From CAZTNW01 sp964614945 (GTDB lineage Bacteria > Caldisericota > JANLFM01), in NCBI GenBank assembly GCA_964614945.1, contig CAZTNW010000002.1, positions 124,001 to 188,000 of the forward strand: a stretch of 64,000 nucleotides of DNA. Direction: 5' to 3'. The notes beneath the pieces are model-generated. The model ran no database searches, had not been told where the DNA came from, and worked only from the letters and a program-made list of their open reading frames with translations. Shown in pieces: positions 23,859-32,372 of the stretch (position 1 is its first letter; each line of letters begins with the position of its first letter). A program made the translations under genes and the position numbers.

Positions 23859-25222
23859 CGAATAAAAAAAATTATCGTGCCCTCGTGGCCGACGACGAGG
23901 AATCGATCCGCGAGTTGCTGCGCGAAGTGCTCGAGGAAACAGGGATTGAGGTCGATGAAGCCAGCGATGGAGAAGAGGCCTGGGCTATCCTCAACCGAAC
24001 TACTTTCGACTTGCTTTTTTTAGATATCCGTATGCCACGGAAGGACGGGATGACCCTTTTACGAGAACTGATGGAAAAAGAGAACAGCCCTCATACAATC
24101 ATCATCACGGCTTACGGGGATTTCACCGTCGCTCTGGAAGCGATGAAGCTGGGGGCTTTCAATTATATTCATAAGCCCTTTGACCTTGAGGAAGTCAAGC
24201 TCCTGGCCGAGAAGGCACTGCGCCTCAAGAGCCTGGAGGAGGAAGTCAAAGTGCTGCGCGCTGAACTCTGCGAGAAGGGAAAGAATGAGCCGACCGTGAT
24301 CGGACACTCCGCTAAAATGCTGGAGATCATGAAGACAGTGGGGCGGTTCGCCAACTCCTCCTCAACAGTCCTGATCACGGGTGAAAGCGGCACGGGCAAG
24401 GAATTGATCGCCCGCACGATTCATCTTGCCTCCCCGCGGGCCAAAGGTCCATTCCTGCCGGTGAACTGTGCTGCTATCCCCGAATCGCTTTTAGAGAGCG
24501 AGCTCTTCGGCTATGAGAAGGGGGCATTTACCGGTGCCCTACAGAGGACTCCCGGTAAATTTGAGCTGGCGGAAAGGGGAACCATTTTCCTGGACGAAAT
24601 TGCGGACATGTCTCTCGCCCTGCAGGCCAAGCTGCTCCGCGTCCTGCAGGACTTGACTTTCATGCGCGTGGGGGGGAAAGAGCCGGTTCAAGTCGATGTC
24701 CGCGTGATAGCAGCTACAAATCACGATATCGGTGACATGGTCAAAAAAGAGGGTTTCCGCGAGGACCTCTACTATCGCCTGAATGTCCTTACCCTGCAGT
24801 TGCCTCCTCTCAGGGAGCGGCGTGAGGATATAGACGACCTCGTCCTCTTTTTTATGGCGCACTACGCCAGGGAAAATAATAAACCCTTGAGAGGAGTTAC
24901 GACCGGGGCCCTGGAAAAATTAATTGCCTATTCCTGGCCCGGTAATGTAAGAGAGTTAGAGAATGCAGTAGCCCGGGCTGTCGCCAGGTCAGTGGGGAAT
25001 ATCCTGACTCTGGAGGATTTCGACCTCGAGGAAGAGACCTTGGCTCAGGAGGGCCCGGTCCCCATCATCCCTCTTTCCCGAGCTGTGGCCGAGCTGGAAA
25101 AAAAGATGATCCAGCAAGCTCTCCAGGTCTCAGGGGGGAACCAGACACAGGCCGCTCGCCTGTTGGAGATCTCTCGCCAAACGCTAGCGACGAAGATCAA
25201 GGAGTACGATATTAAGAACTGA
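23855..25222 (+). CDS. Sigma-54-dependent response regulator (NtrC family)
   Basis: A protein of 455 residues. The receiver domain (VADDEES, FLDIRMP with the phospho-Asp, HKPF) is followed by an AAA+ domain with GESGTGKE, the sigma-54 contact loop GAFTGA, a FLDEIADM Walker B and a SWPGNVREL motif. A Fis-type helix-turn-helix ends the protein (GGNQTQAARLLEISRQTLATKI in pieces). It starts at a TTG overlapping the kinase stop. Known: such regulators activate promoters read by RpoN, so the genome should encode RpoN. I found no convincing -24/-12 promoter in the window, so the targets are unknown. Confidence 0.94.
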   Translation: MTNKKNYRALVADDEESIRELLREVLEETGIEVDEASDGEEAWAILNRTTFDLLFLDIRMPRKDGMTLLRELMEKENSPHTIIITAYGDFTVALEAMKLGAFNYIHKPFDLEEVKLLAEKALRLKSLEEEVKVLRAELCEKGKNEPTVIGHSAKMLEIMKTVGRFANSSSTVLITGESGTGKELIARTIHLASPRAKGPFLPVNCAAIPESLLESELFGYEKGAFTGALQRTPGKFELAERGTIFLDEIADMSLALQAKLLRVLQDLTFMRVGGKEPVQVDVRVIAATNHDIGDMVKKEGFREDLYYRLNVLTLQLPPLRERREDIDDLVLFFMAHYARENNKPLRGVTTGALEKLIAYSWPGNVRELENAVARAVARSVGNILTLEDFDLEEETLAQEGPVPIIPLSRAVAELEKKMIQQALQVSGGNQTQAARLLEISRQTLATKIKEYDIKN

Positions 25223-25236
25223 AAAAAGAGGATCGC

Positions 25237-26334
25237 CTACTCCGCCACCCATTTGTAGAGAAAGCCGAAATCCTGGTTCTTAACCAGGGCTTGCAGGATC
25301 TTGATTCCGTTTGCACTCTTTAAAACGACGCGCAGTACATTCCCCTGGAGTTCTACCTGTGGTTCGCCCAAGAGGGAGAGGAAATTCTCGTTCCGGTATA
25401 CAGCGGAGTAGGAAGTGCGCATCGCCCCCCCTATTTTTACCGCGTCCTCTCTGGCGCTCGTTTCATCACCATAGCGCAGAATGAAGGTCACTCTGCCCGC
25501 TTCCCGCAGACTGGAAAATGCACTGAAGTCGATGAAGGTCGGGTTCAGGAGGTAGCGGCCGCGTTCCTCCATTTTAGCTTTCCAGTTGAACTCCGAGGCC
25601 GCGGGATCCAGCGAGAGCAAACTCTCCAGGCCGGGATTGGGTGGTGCCGGCCCCAGGTAATAGGAGGGAGCCCCGCCTAAAAAGGGTTCATGCGCTTTCC
25701 AGCTCTCACTTTCCCCCACTCTTGGCAACTTTCCCTGAAGCGCCTGAACCGCTTCTCCGCGGCTGGGGGAAGAGGTTTGATTAGGAACGAAATGCTCCAT
25801 GAATAGGGAGGACGAGGCAATGGCAGCCTGTCCCAAGTAAGAAAGTTCATCACCGCTCGGGGACGAACGATCGAGATAGATCACCCCCTCTTCCTCGCGT
25901 GAAGAATAGCCAGCCTCCTGCATCTTTTGCGCAAGCAGGGCGTAATCAAAAGATCCCCTTGCTGCTTCCAGTGAGGAACAGGGCGACCAGACCGCCTCCT
26001 CGATTTGAACCCAGCTCAAGCCAAGGGAGGAAGAGAGCTCGGGAATCCAGAAGAAGCGGAAAAGTGAACTCCCCAGCTCGAAGGGGGCGATGTGCTGACT
26101 GAAAGAGATTACCTCATCTCGAGCCTCTGCTGTTGGAGTGAAGGTCTGGCGCAGGAGCCTGTAATTTGTATAGAAGATTCCCCCTCCTTCGGTCAGTAGC
26201 TTCTCCGGCATCAACATGATTAAGCTGCTCGCCGCAGGTGAAATCTCTTTGCCGGGGAAAAAAGTGTAAAGCAGGAAGGCGAGGGCGATTCCCATCGCCA
26301 CCAGAGGAATCAGGATCAAGCCCCTCCTCTTCAT
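25237..26334 (-). CDS. Membrane-anchored hypothetical protein
   Basis: A protein of 365 residues. After MKRR it has one N-terminal hydrophobic segment (about 4-25) and a long extracytoplasmic region with no motif I recognise. That region has the alternating hydrophobic pattern of a beta-rich soluble domain and few cysteines (one visible, in SPCSS). The ATG at 26334 overlaps the stop of the FmdB gene as TGATG, so they are co-translated. Convergent with the response regulator gene, 14 bases away. Function unknown. Confidence 0.7.
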   Translation of the reverse strand: MKRRGLILIPLVAMGIALAFLLYTFFPGKEISPAASSLIMLMPEKLLTEGGGIFYTNYRLLRQTFTPTAEARDEVISFSQHIAPFELGSSLFRFFWIPELSSSLGLSWVQIEEAVWSPCSSLEAARGSFDYALLAQKMQEAGYSSREEEGVIYLDRSSPSGDELSYLGQAAIASSSLFMEHFVPNQTSSPSRGEAVQALQGKLPRVGESESWKAHEPFLGGAPSYYLGPAPPNPGLESLLSLDPAASEFNWKAKMEERGRYLLNPTFIDFSAFSSLREAGRVTFILRYGDETSAREDAVKIGGAMRTSYSAVYRNENFLSLLGEPQVELQGNVLRVVLKSANGIKILQALVKNQDFGFLYKWVAE

Positions 26335-26549
26335 CAGTGCCTGCAGCTTGAGCAGGAAGAGCCCGAGCAAGAGCCGCAGCCCGAGGAGGAGGAAGAAGTT
26401 TTTGCAGAACAGCAGGAGAAACTGGACATGACGCGCTTAGTCTCCTGGCTCTGGCAATAAGGGCAGAAAGGTTCGCTGCTGCTTCCATCAAGGAATAGCA
26501 GCTCGAACTTCCCTCCGCATTGAGCGCAACGGTACTCGTAGATAGGCAT
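26334..26549 (-). CDS. FmdB-type zinc-ribbon protein with Cys/Ser-rich tail
   Basis: A protein of 71 residues. MPIYEYRCAQCGGKFE is the classic FmdB/CxxC start, paired with a second CPYC to complete a zinc ribbon. The C-terminal 25 residues are almost only Ser, Cys and Gly (SCSGSSCSSC), which is common in this family but striking here. The family is described as putative regulatory; its role is not established. GAGGAGTGAAG precedes the ATG at 26549. It is coupled to the hypothetical membrane gene. Confidence 0.82.
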   Translation of the reverse strand: MPIYEYRCAQCGGKFELLFLDGSSSEPFCPYCQSQETKRVMSSFSCCSAKTSSSSSGCGSCSGSSCSSCRH

Positions 26550-26639
26550 ATCTTCACTCCTCTCCTTATTTAAGGAGAATCGGAGGTCGACGTCAATGTT
26601 ACCCCCTCCTGATCGGTAGCGGTCCAGAGTGGCGTGGCG

Positions 26640-27345
26640 GCGGGCCAGCCTCTCCGTCCAGAGGAAAAGGCCGAGGCCAAGCACCAGGTAGGCAAGGCCG
26701 ACGAGAGCCTCCCGGAGAAGGAGCGGAAAGACGCGAAGAAGCCCCTAGCCACCAATGAGAAGTCTTCCGCCTCTAAACCATGGGGCAGGGGCAAAAAATA
26801 ACCAATCAGTTGGAGATATGAGGGCATGTAGAAGATGGGAAAGTTCACCCCGCAGAAGAAAACAATAGGGAAAAACGGACGTTCATTACGATATTGATAT
26901 CCCTGGCCACGAGCTCGATGGCTCCAAAAATTGTACCGAAGGAGAGCATGGAAAAAATCGTCACGCAGGCTGCAATGAGCAAGGCGCGGGTCGGCGCGCA
27001 GGAAGAGATCCACCCCGAAAAGAAGAACGCCGTAAAGCAGGGAGAGGGAGAAAGCGAGCAGGGCATCGAGAATGTGCATGAAGGCTCGACTGGAGAAAAT
27101 CGGGATCTTATTTGTCGATATCCCGATCACAAATTTCAGGGTCCCCCGGACCTCTCCTGCCTGAAGGTGGAGACTACTCCATAGACGGTTTCCGCCGAAA
27201 CCAAGCAGAAGGCGTTGCCGATTCCGGTGTATGTTGCCTGTTCATGACCCAGGGAAAAGCTGACCACGCGCAGAGAGCAGGGGCTTCCGCATTCAGAAAC
27301 TTCCCAGGGTGCCCCAGAATTCTGACCATTTTCTCAATCAGGTGA
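26640..27345 (-). pseudogene. Decayed ABC-2 type transporter permease
   Basis: This 0.88 kb gap between the FmdB gene and gcvPB holds fragments of an ABC-2 permease in different minus-strand frames. An upstream piece near 27150-27270 reads YTGIGNAFCLVSAETVYGVV. A second reads RGTLKFVIGIS and continues through SSRAFMHILDALLAFSLSL (about 26990-27145). A third, in a shifted frame, reads FGTIFGAIELVARDINIVM (about 26880-26950). The last returns to the second frame as YLQLIGYFLPLPHGLEAE (about 26760-26830). Order and motifs match the family, but at least two frameshifts and stops interrupt it. Edges are approximate. No ATPase gene is adjacent. Confidence 0.7.
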
Positions 27346-27427
27346 AAGAGATTAGACCTTTTCGAGCAGGCATCGGTTCGGAAAAACTCCTCTCTTATTT
27401 GGAATAAAGGAGTCTCAGCTTATTCTG

Positions 27428-28861
27428 CTACGGACTTTTCCTCCAGCGGAGAATGGGGCTCCTGTTGGCCACTACATCATCGATGCGGCGCACGGGTGTT
27501 TTTTCTGGCGCTCTGCGAAGCAGTTCAGGCTCGCTCATGGCTTCTTTCTCTATCTGTATCAGGGCGCGGGCGAAGGCCTCCATGGTCTCCTTGCTTTCCG
27601 TCTCCGTCGGCTCGATCATTAAAGCTCCCTCCACGATCAGGGGAAAGGCAACAGTCGGAGCATGAAAACCGTAATCCAACAACCTTTTAGCTACGTCGAC
27701 CACCTTGAGTCCACTGGCGTTGAGAGGTCGGGTGGACAGGACAAACTCGTGTTTGCATACTCGATCGTAGGGAAGCTCAAAGTGTCCTTTGAGCAGGCCA
27801 AGCAGGTAGTTGGCGTTCAGCACGGCGTCCTCTGTCATCCGTTTCAGTCCGTCCCCGCCCAAAGAGAGGAGGTAGGCATATGCTTTCACGGCCACGAGGA
27901 AATTACCAAGAAAGGAGCGCATCTGGCCGATCGTGTCGGGCCGATCCCAGTCTAAATCGAATTCGCCTTTTTCAGTCTTCCTCACCAAAGGTACGGGCAG
28001 GAAGGGTTCCAGGTGTTCCTTCACTCCAACCGGACCGGACCCTGGACCGCCTCCGCCGTGGGGAGTTGAGAACGTCTTGTGCAAGTTGAGATGTACTACG
28101 TCAAACCCCATGTCTCCTGGTCTGACATAGCCACAGATACCGTTCAGGTTGGCTCCATCGTAATAGAGCTGTCCTCCCGTCTCATGCACGATCCGCGCAA
28201 TTGCACAGATATTTTCGTCGAACAGCCCCAGAGTGTTCGGATTCGTGAGCATCAGGGCAAGAACCCGCTCGGAGACCTTGCTCTTCAGGTCTTCGATGTT
28301 CACGCCGCCTCGCTTGTCGGAACTCACCTCGAGGACCTTGCAACCGGATAAGGTGGCGGAGGCCGGGTTTGTGCCGTGCGAAGAATCCGGGACGAGCACG
28401 ATGTCCCTTTCTTCCCCTCTTTTGTCGAAATAAGCCCGGATCAGGAGGAGTCCGGTCAGTTCTCCCTGAGCTCCGGCGGAAGGCTGCATAGTGTAGCGTG
28501 ACATGCCGGTGATTTCACAGAGTAAGCCCTCAAGTTCCGATAACAACTTCAATGCCCCCTGCATGGTCTCGGCAGGCTGGTAGGGGTGCAAAAAGGCGAA
28601 TCCGCTGAGAGCGGCAAGATCTTCGTTCAGCTTTGGATTGTATTTCATCGTGCAGGAGCCGAGGGGGTAAAATCCTGTATCCACTCCGTAGTTTTTTGCG
28701 GAAAGGTTCACGAAGTGGCGAACTACCTCGGGCTCTGAAAGCTCAGGTAAGCCGATTTCGCCCCGCACGGAGAATGGGATCTCAGATGGGGGAACATCCA
28801 GTGGAGGAAGATCGCATCCAGTTTTACCGCGCTTGCTGATCTCAAAAAGAAGTCTGCTCAT
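27428..28861 (-). CDS. gcvPB: Glycine dehydrogenase (decarboxylating) subunit 2
   Basis: A protein of 477 residues, the PLP-binding half of the split P-protein of the glycine cleavage system. It decarboxylates glycine and passes the aminomethyl group to lipoyl-GcvH. Seen: GFYPLGSCTMKYNPK, the PLP lysine in HLNLHKTFSTPHGGGGPGSGP, and VPDSSHGTNPAS. The ATG at 28861 overlaps the gcvPA stop (ATGA) and follows GAGGGGG. It is the last gene of the gcvT-gcvH-gcvPA-gcvPB operon. Confidence 0.95.
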   Translation of the reverse strand: MSRLLFEISKRGKTGCDLPPLDVPPSEIPFSVRGEIGLPELSEPEVVRHFVNLSAKNYGVDTGFYPLGSCTMKYNPKLNEDLAALSGFAFLHPYQPAETMQGALKLLSELEGLLCEITGMSRYTMQPSAGAQGELTGLLLIRAYFDKRGEERDIVLVPDSSHGTNPASATLSGCKVLEVSSDKRGGVNIEDLKSKVSERVLALMLTNPNTLGLFDENICAIARIVHETGGQLYYDGANLNGICGYVRPGDMGFDVVHLNLHKTFSTPHGGGGPGSGPVGVKEHLEPFLPVPLVRKTEKGEFDLDWDRPDTIGQMRSFLGNFLVAVKAYAYLLSLGGDGLKRMTEDAVLNANYLLGLLKGHFELPYDRVCKHEFVLSTRPLNASGLKVVDVAKRLLDYGFHAPTVAFPLIVEGALMIEPTETESKETMEAFARALIQIEKEAMSEPELLRRAPEKTPVRRIDDVVANRSPILRWRKSP

Positions 28862-30204
28862 CTTTTCCCCCTCGCCCATGATTCTAAGAGTCTGGCCAAA
28901 AGCTCAAGCTCACTCGCATCATTGGTGTCAGTCACAGTAAGCAGCATGGCCTCTCCCAACTCCGGATAGTAAGGTTTGAGCGGAATCCCGCCCAGTACCC
29001 TGTTTTCCCAAAGATAGCGATTGACTTCCTCTGCGGGAGCGGGCAGGCGGAGGGCGAACTCGTTGAAAAAATAAGAGGGGAAACAGAGACTGACTCCGGG
29101 GATCTTCTCCAGTTCTTTTGCAAGAAAATGAGCTTTGTGGTAATTGTGCTCGGCTAACTGGCGCAAGCCCCTTTCTCCCAGCAGGGAGAGGAAAATCAGA
29201 GCACTGAGAGCACAGAGGGCTTGATTCGTGCAGATATTTGATGAGGCTTTCTCTCGCCGGATGTGTTGCTCGCGCGTCTGCAGGATCATGACAAAAGCTC
29301 TATTTCCCTCTATGTCTTTCGCTTCTCCGATTAGGCGCCCCGGCATCCTGCGCAGGAAGCCCTCCCTCGCCGCTAAAATCCCCAATCCTGGACCCCCCAG
29401 GCTGGGCGGGATCCCCAGGCTCTGGCCTTCCCCGGCGACAATATCCGCCCCCAACAGCCCGGGCGCGGGTAGGAATCCGAGGGAGATGGCCTCGCTGAAG
29501 GCGTAAATGAGGAGACCGCCTCTCTCGTGGATATAACGAGCCGTTTCCTCCACGGGTTCGATTACCCCGAGAAAGTTAGGGTTCTGGATGATCAGACAGG
29601 CGACGTCCCCTGGCTTCGCTTTATTCAATGCGGCTTGTCCAAGTTCGTTTAATGGCAGCTCCTCTAGTTCTAAGTCCAAATTGCGGGTGTAGGTGCTCAG
29701 CACTCTCCTGTACTCAGGGTGCAGCGAGCGGGAGTAAAGGATCTTCCTCTTCCCCGTTGAAGCGTGGGCCATCAAAGCTGCCTCCGCCACCGCGGAGGCT
29801 CCGTCGTACATTGAAGCATTTGAGACCTCCATCCCCGTCAGCTGGCAGATTGCCGTTTGATACTCGAAGATGGTCTGCAGAGTTCCCTGGCTCACCTCCG
29901 CCTGGTAGGGAGTATAAGCGGTGTAGAATTCCGAGCGCGAGATCAAATGATGGATGGCGGCAGGGATGAAGTGATGATAGATCCCTCCGCCGAGGAAAGA
30001 GGGTAACTGCTCAAGATCGGCATTGAGATCGGCGAGGCGTTGCAGGTGCCTTTTGACCTGGTTCTCTGATAGTGGAGGGGTTTTGAAGTCAGGAGAGAAC
30101 CTCACTTCCACGGGGATATCCTGAAAAAGTTCCTCCAGCGAGGATAGATGGAGCGATCGAAGCATTTCCTTTCGATCGGAATCCGTGAGTGGAAAATATC
30201 TCAT
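28858..30204 (-). CDS. gcvPA: Glycine dehydrogenase (decarboxylating) subunit 1
   Basis: A protein of 448 residues, the N-terminal half of the split P-protein. Seen: FLGGGIYHHFIPAAI near residue 70, YTPYQAEVSQGTLQ, SNASMYDGASA, and SLGGPGLG in the second half. It pairs with gcvPB to form the heterotetrameric decarboxylase. It lies three bases after gcvH. The Shine-Dalgarno is weak, suggesting translational coupling. Confidence 0.95.
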   Translation of the reverse strand: MRYFPLTDSDRKEMLRSLHLSSLEELFQDIPVEVRFSPDFKTPPLSENQVKRHLQRLADLNADLEQLPSFLGGGIYHHFIPAAIHHLISRSEFYTAYTPYQAEVSQGTLQTIFEYQTAICQLTGMEVSNASMYDGASAVAEAALMAHASTGKRKILYSRSLHPEYRRVLSTYTRNLDLELEELPLNELGQAALNKAKPGDVACLIIQNPNFLGVIEPVEETARYIHERGGLLIYAFSEAISLGFLPAPGLLGADIVAGEGQSLGIPPSLGGPGLGILAAREGFLRRMPGRLIGEAKDIEGNRAFVMILQTREQHIRREKASSNICTNQALCALSALIFLSLLGERGLRQLAEHNYHKAHFLAKELEKIPGVSLCFPSYFFNEFALRLPAPAEEVNRYLWENRVLGGIPLKPYYPELGEAMLLTVTDTNDASELELLARLLESWARGKR

Positions 30205-30207
30205 CTC

Positions 30208-30594
30208 TTACTGAGACAGGCTGGAGAGCAGATGCTCGTAGTCCTGTGCGCTGAGCAGAGAACTGACCTCAGAGGGATCGCTGATTTCCAGGATGGCAAC
30301 CCATCCCTCTCCGTAAGGATCATGGTTCACGGCTTCAGGCTTTGAAGAAAGGGAGTCGTTCACCTCCACAATCTTTCCCGACAGCGGGGCGTAGACATCG
30401 GAGGCCGCCTTTACGCTTTCTACAACGAGGAGAGGCTCTCCCTGGTGAAATTCCTTCCCCACCGCTGGCAGATCGACGAACACGATATCCCCTAGCTGTT
30501 CCTGCGCGTAATGAGTGAGCCCTATCCGCGCCCGATTCCCCTCTATTTTTGCCCACTCGTGATCTCGTGTGTAATGCAATTCCTTAGGATCCAT
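30208..30594 (-). CDS. gcvH: Glycine cleavage system H protein
   Basis: A protein of 128 residues, the lipoyl carrier that shuttles the aminomethyl intermediate between P-, T- and L-proteins. Seen: HYTRDHEWAKIEG at the start, GLTHYAQEQLGDIVFVDLP, and VESVKAASDVYAPLSG carrying the lipoylated lysine. AAGGAGGAAGATA precedes the ATG. It lies between gcvT and gcvPA. No gcvL or lipoate-attachment gene is present in the window. Confidence 0.96.
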   Translation of the reverse strand: MDPKELHYTRDHEWAKIEGNRARIGLTHYAQEQLGDIVFVDLPAVGKEFHQGEPLLVVESVKAASDVYAPLSGKIVEVNDSLSSKPEAVNHDPYGEGWVAILEISDPSEVSSLLSAQDYEHLLSSLSQ

Positions 30595-30605
30595 TATCTT
30601 CCTCC

Positions 30606-31709
30606 TTATCGATTTTTGCCGACGGTTCCTGACTTCCAGAATGGAGTCTCCGCCACCTGAGCAGGGACCGGCTTATCCCGAATGCTGACGAAAAAGGTAT
30701 TTCCAGCCGACTGGAAGGCAGGCTCCACATAAGCAAGGCCGATCCCTTTCTTCAAGAGAGGGGAGAACATGCCGCTTGTAACCGTACCAATTTGCCGGTC
30801 ATCTTTTAGCACCGCGTAGTGCTCCCTCGGGACACCGGGAGCTAAAAGCTCGAACCCCACAAGCTTACGTTTCAGGCCCTCGGCTTTCACTTTAAGCAAG
30901 GCTCCCTTGCCGATGAAATCTCCCTTATCCAACTTTACAATCCAGCCTAGGCCTGCCTCCAGGGGGTTTGTCGTCTCATCAATATCGTTGCCGTGCAGGG
31001 CGAACTTCATTTCCATCCTGAGCGTGTTTCTTGCGCCTAACCCGCAGGGTTCTACGGGCAAGTCCTTGCCAGCTTCCATTATGGCTTCCCAGATCAGGGG
31101 GGTATCGTCGGGTGAACAGAAAATTTCAAAACCGTCCTCCCCGGTGTAGCCTGTGCGGGCAATGAGGACCTCAAACAACTTAAGGCGGTCCGGCCGGAAG
31201 TGGAAATATTTCAGGGAAGAAAGATCCGATTGCGCCAACTTCTGCAATATCTCCTGCGCTCGCGGTCCCTGGAAGGCCACCTCTCCCCAGTTTTCGCCTT
31301 CATTCCTGAGCTCCTCTTCCCCCGTCTGGTGCGCCTGAAACCAGCGAAGTATTTTTTCCGCATTGGAGGCGTTGGGCACGAGCAGGAAATCCCGAGCTGC
31401 CTGCCGATAAACTATGAGATCATCGATAATGCCGCCGGTCTCGTTCAGCACGGCGGTGTATTGGGCCTGACCGACTTCTATCCGTGCCGCATCGTTGCTG
31501 GTTAAGCGCTGAATAAAAGAGAGGGAGCCGCGACCGCGTATCCGGATCTCGCCCATATGGGAGACATCGAAGATTCCCGCCCGCTGCCTGACGGCCAGGT
31601 GCTCTTCTACAATTCCTTTGTACTGGAGTGGCATTTCCCATCCGGCAAAAGGGACCAGTCTGGCTCCATACTTCTGGTGAATCGCGTACAGGGGTGTGTG
31701 TTTAAGCAT
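30606..31709 (-). CDS. gcvT: Aminomethyltransferase (glycine cleavage T protein)
   Basis: A protein of 367 residues that releases ammonia and transfers the methylene to tetrahydrofolate. Seen: FAGWEMPLQYKGI, FDVSHMGEIRI, the VARTGYTGEDGFEI element in the middle, and FIGKGAL. AAGGAGGG with an eight-to-nine-base spacing precedes the ATG at 31709. The ATG overlaps the stop of the phosphoribosyltransferase gene (TAATG). No glycine riboswitch lies upstream because there is no intergenic space. Confidence 0.94.
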   Translation of the reverse strand: MLKHTPLYAIHQKYGARLVPFAGWEMPLQYKGIVEEHLAVRQRAGIFDVSHMGEIRIRGRGSLSFIQRLTSNDAARIEVGQAQYTAVLNETGGIIDDLIVYRQAARDFLLVPNASNAEKILRWFQAHQTGEEELRNEGENWGEVAFQGPRAQEILQKLAQSDLSSLKYFHFRPDRLKLFEVLIARTGYTGEDGFEIFCSPDDTPLIWEAIMEAGKDLPVEPCGLGARNTLRMEMKFALHGNDIDETTNPLEAGLGWIVKLDKGDFIGKGALLKVKAEGLKRKLVGFELLAPGVPREHYAVLKDDRQIGTVTSGMFSPLLKKGIGLAYVEPAFQSAGNTFFVSIRDKPVPAQVAETPFWKSGTVGKNR

Positions 31710-32368
31710 TAATTCGTCCCTCCTTTTAACCAATTTTCTCGGGCTTTCTTTAACATGTCGCATACAGTTTGATCTGGGGTCTGGGAAAAGTCCTGATAAA
31801 ATTGACCGACAGCCCAAAAATTCGGCGGTAGATAGAGCGCATGAAAATCGTCTACTAGGGGCCTTAACAGGGCGGCTGCCTCCTGCGAGGCTACGGGTAC
31901 AAGAATGATGGTCGACGCAGGTTCCTTCCGCTTAAGGGATAGGATGGCTGCTCGCATAGTAGAACCCGTGGCGATGCCGTCGTCGGTAAGCACCACCCAC
32001 TTGCTTTTAACCTCGAGGGGAGGAAGGCCATCACGGTAAAAGGAGAGCCTTCTTTTGATTTCCTCTCTTTCTTTTCGGCAGGCTTCCTTGAGATACTGCT
32101 CTGATACGTTCAGACGAGAGACCATTTGCTCGTCCAGAATTGGCTCTCCCTCTTCGCTCACCGCGCCGATAGCAAGCTCGAAGTCGTGGGGGGCGCCGAT
32201 TTTTCGCGCGATGATAACATCCAAGGGAGCTCTCCATTTCAGGGCAAGGGAAAAGCCTACCTCAACGCCTCCCCGGGGAACGGACAGGACGATGACTTCC
32301 CGGCCGGAAAGATAGTTGAATTTTTCTGCCAGGCGATCTCCCGCCTCCGCTCTATTCTGAAAATACGT
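31709..32368 (-). CDS. Phosphoribosyltransferase-domain protein, apparent ACG start
   Basis: A 219-residue protein if read from the homology-defined start. The PRPP-binding loop is VVLTDDGIATGST. The N-terminal region has NRAEAGDRLAEKF and SVPRGGVEVG, then the ARKIGAPHDFELAIGA element that typifies this group of PRTase proteins. The first in-frame ATG/GTG/TTG is a TTG at 32224, which would remove 48 conserved residues. The codon at 32368 is ACG, placed eight bases after AAGGAG. The substrate is not known. It lies between DUF4446 and gcvT. Confidence 0.78.
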   Translation of the reverse strand, partial: TYFQNRAEAGDRLAEKFNYLSGREVIVLSVPRGGVEVGFSLALKWRAPLDVIIARKIGAPHDFELAIGAVSEEGEPILDEQMVSRLNVSEQYLKEACRKEREEIKRRLSFYRDGLPPLEVKSKWVVLTDDGIATGSTMRAAILSLKRKEPASTIILVPVASQEAAALLRPLVDDFHALYLPPNFWAVGQFYQDFSQTPDQTVCDMLKKARENWLKGGTN

Positions 32369-32372
32369 GGCG

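Noticed and set aside
26570..27130. A 186-codon minus-strand frame considered as an intact gene
   Set aside because: ABC-2 permease motifs occur in it only in part and continue in other frames, so it is treated as a pseudogene fragment.
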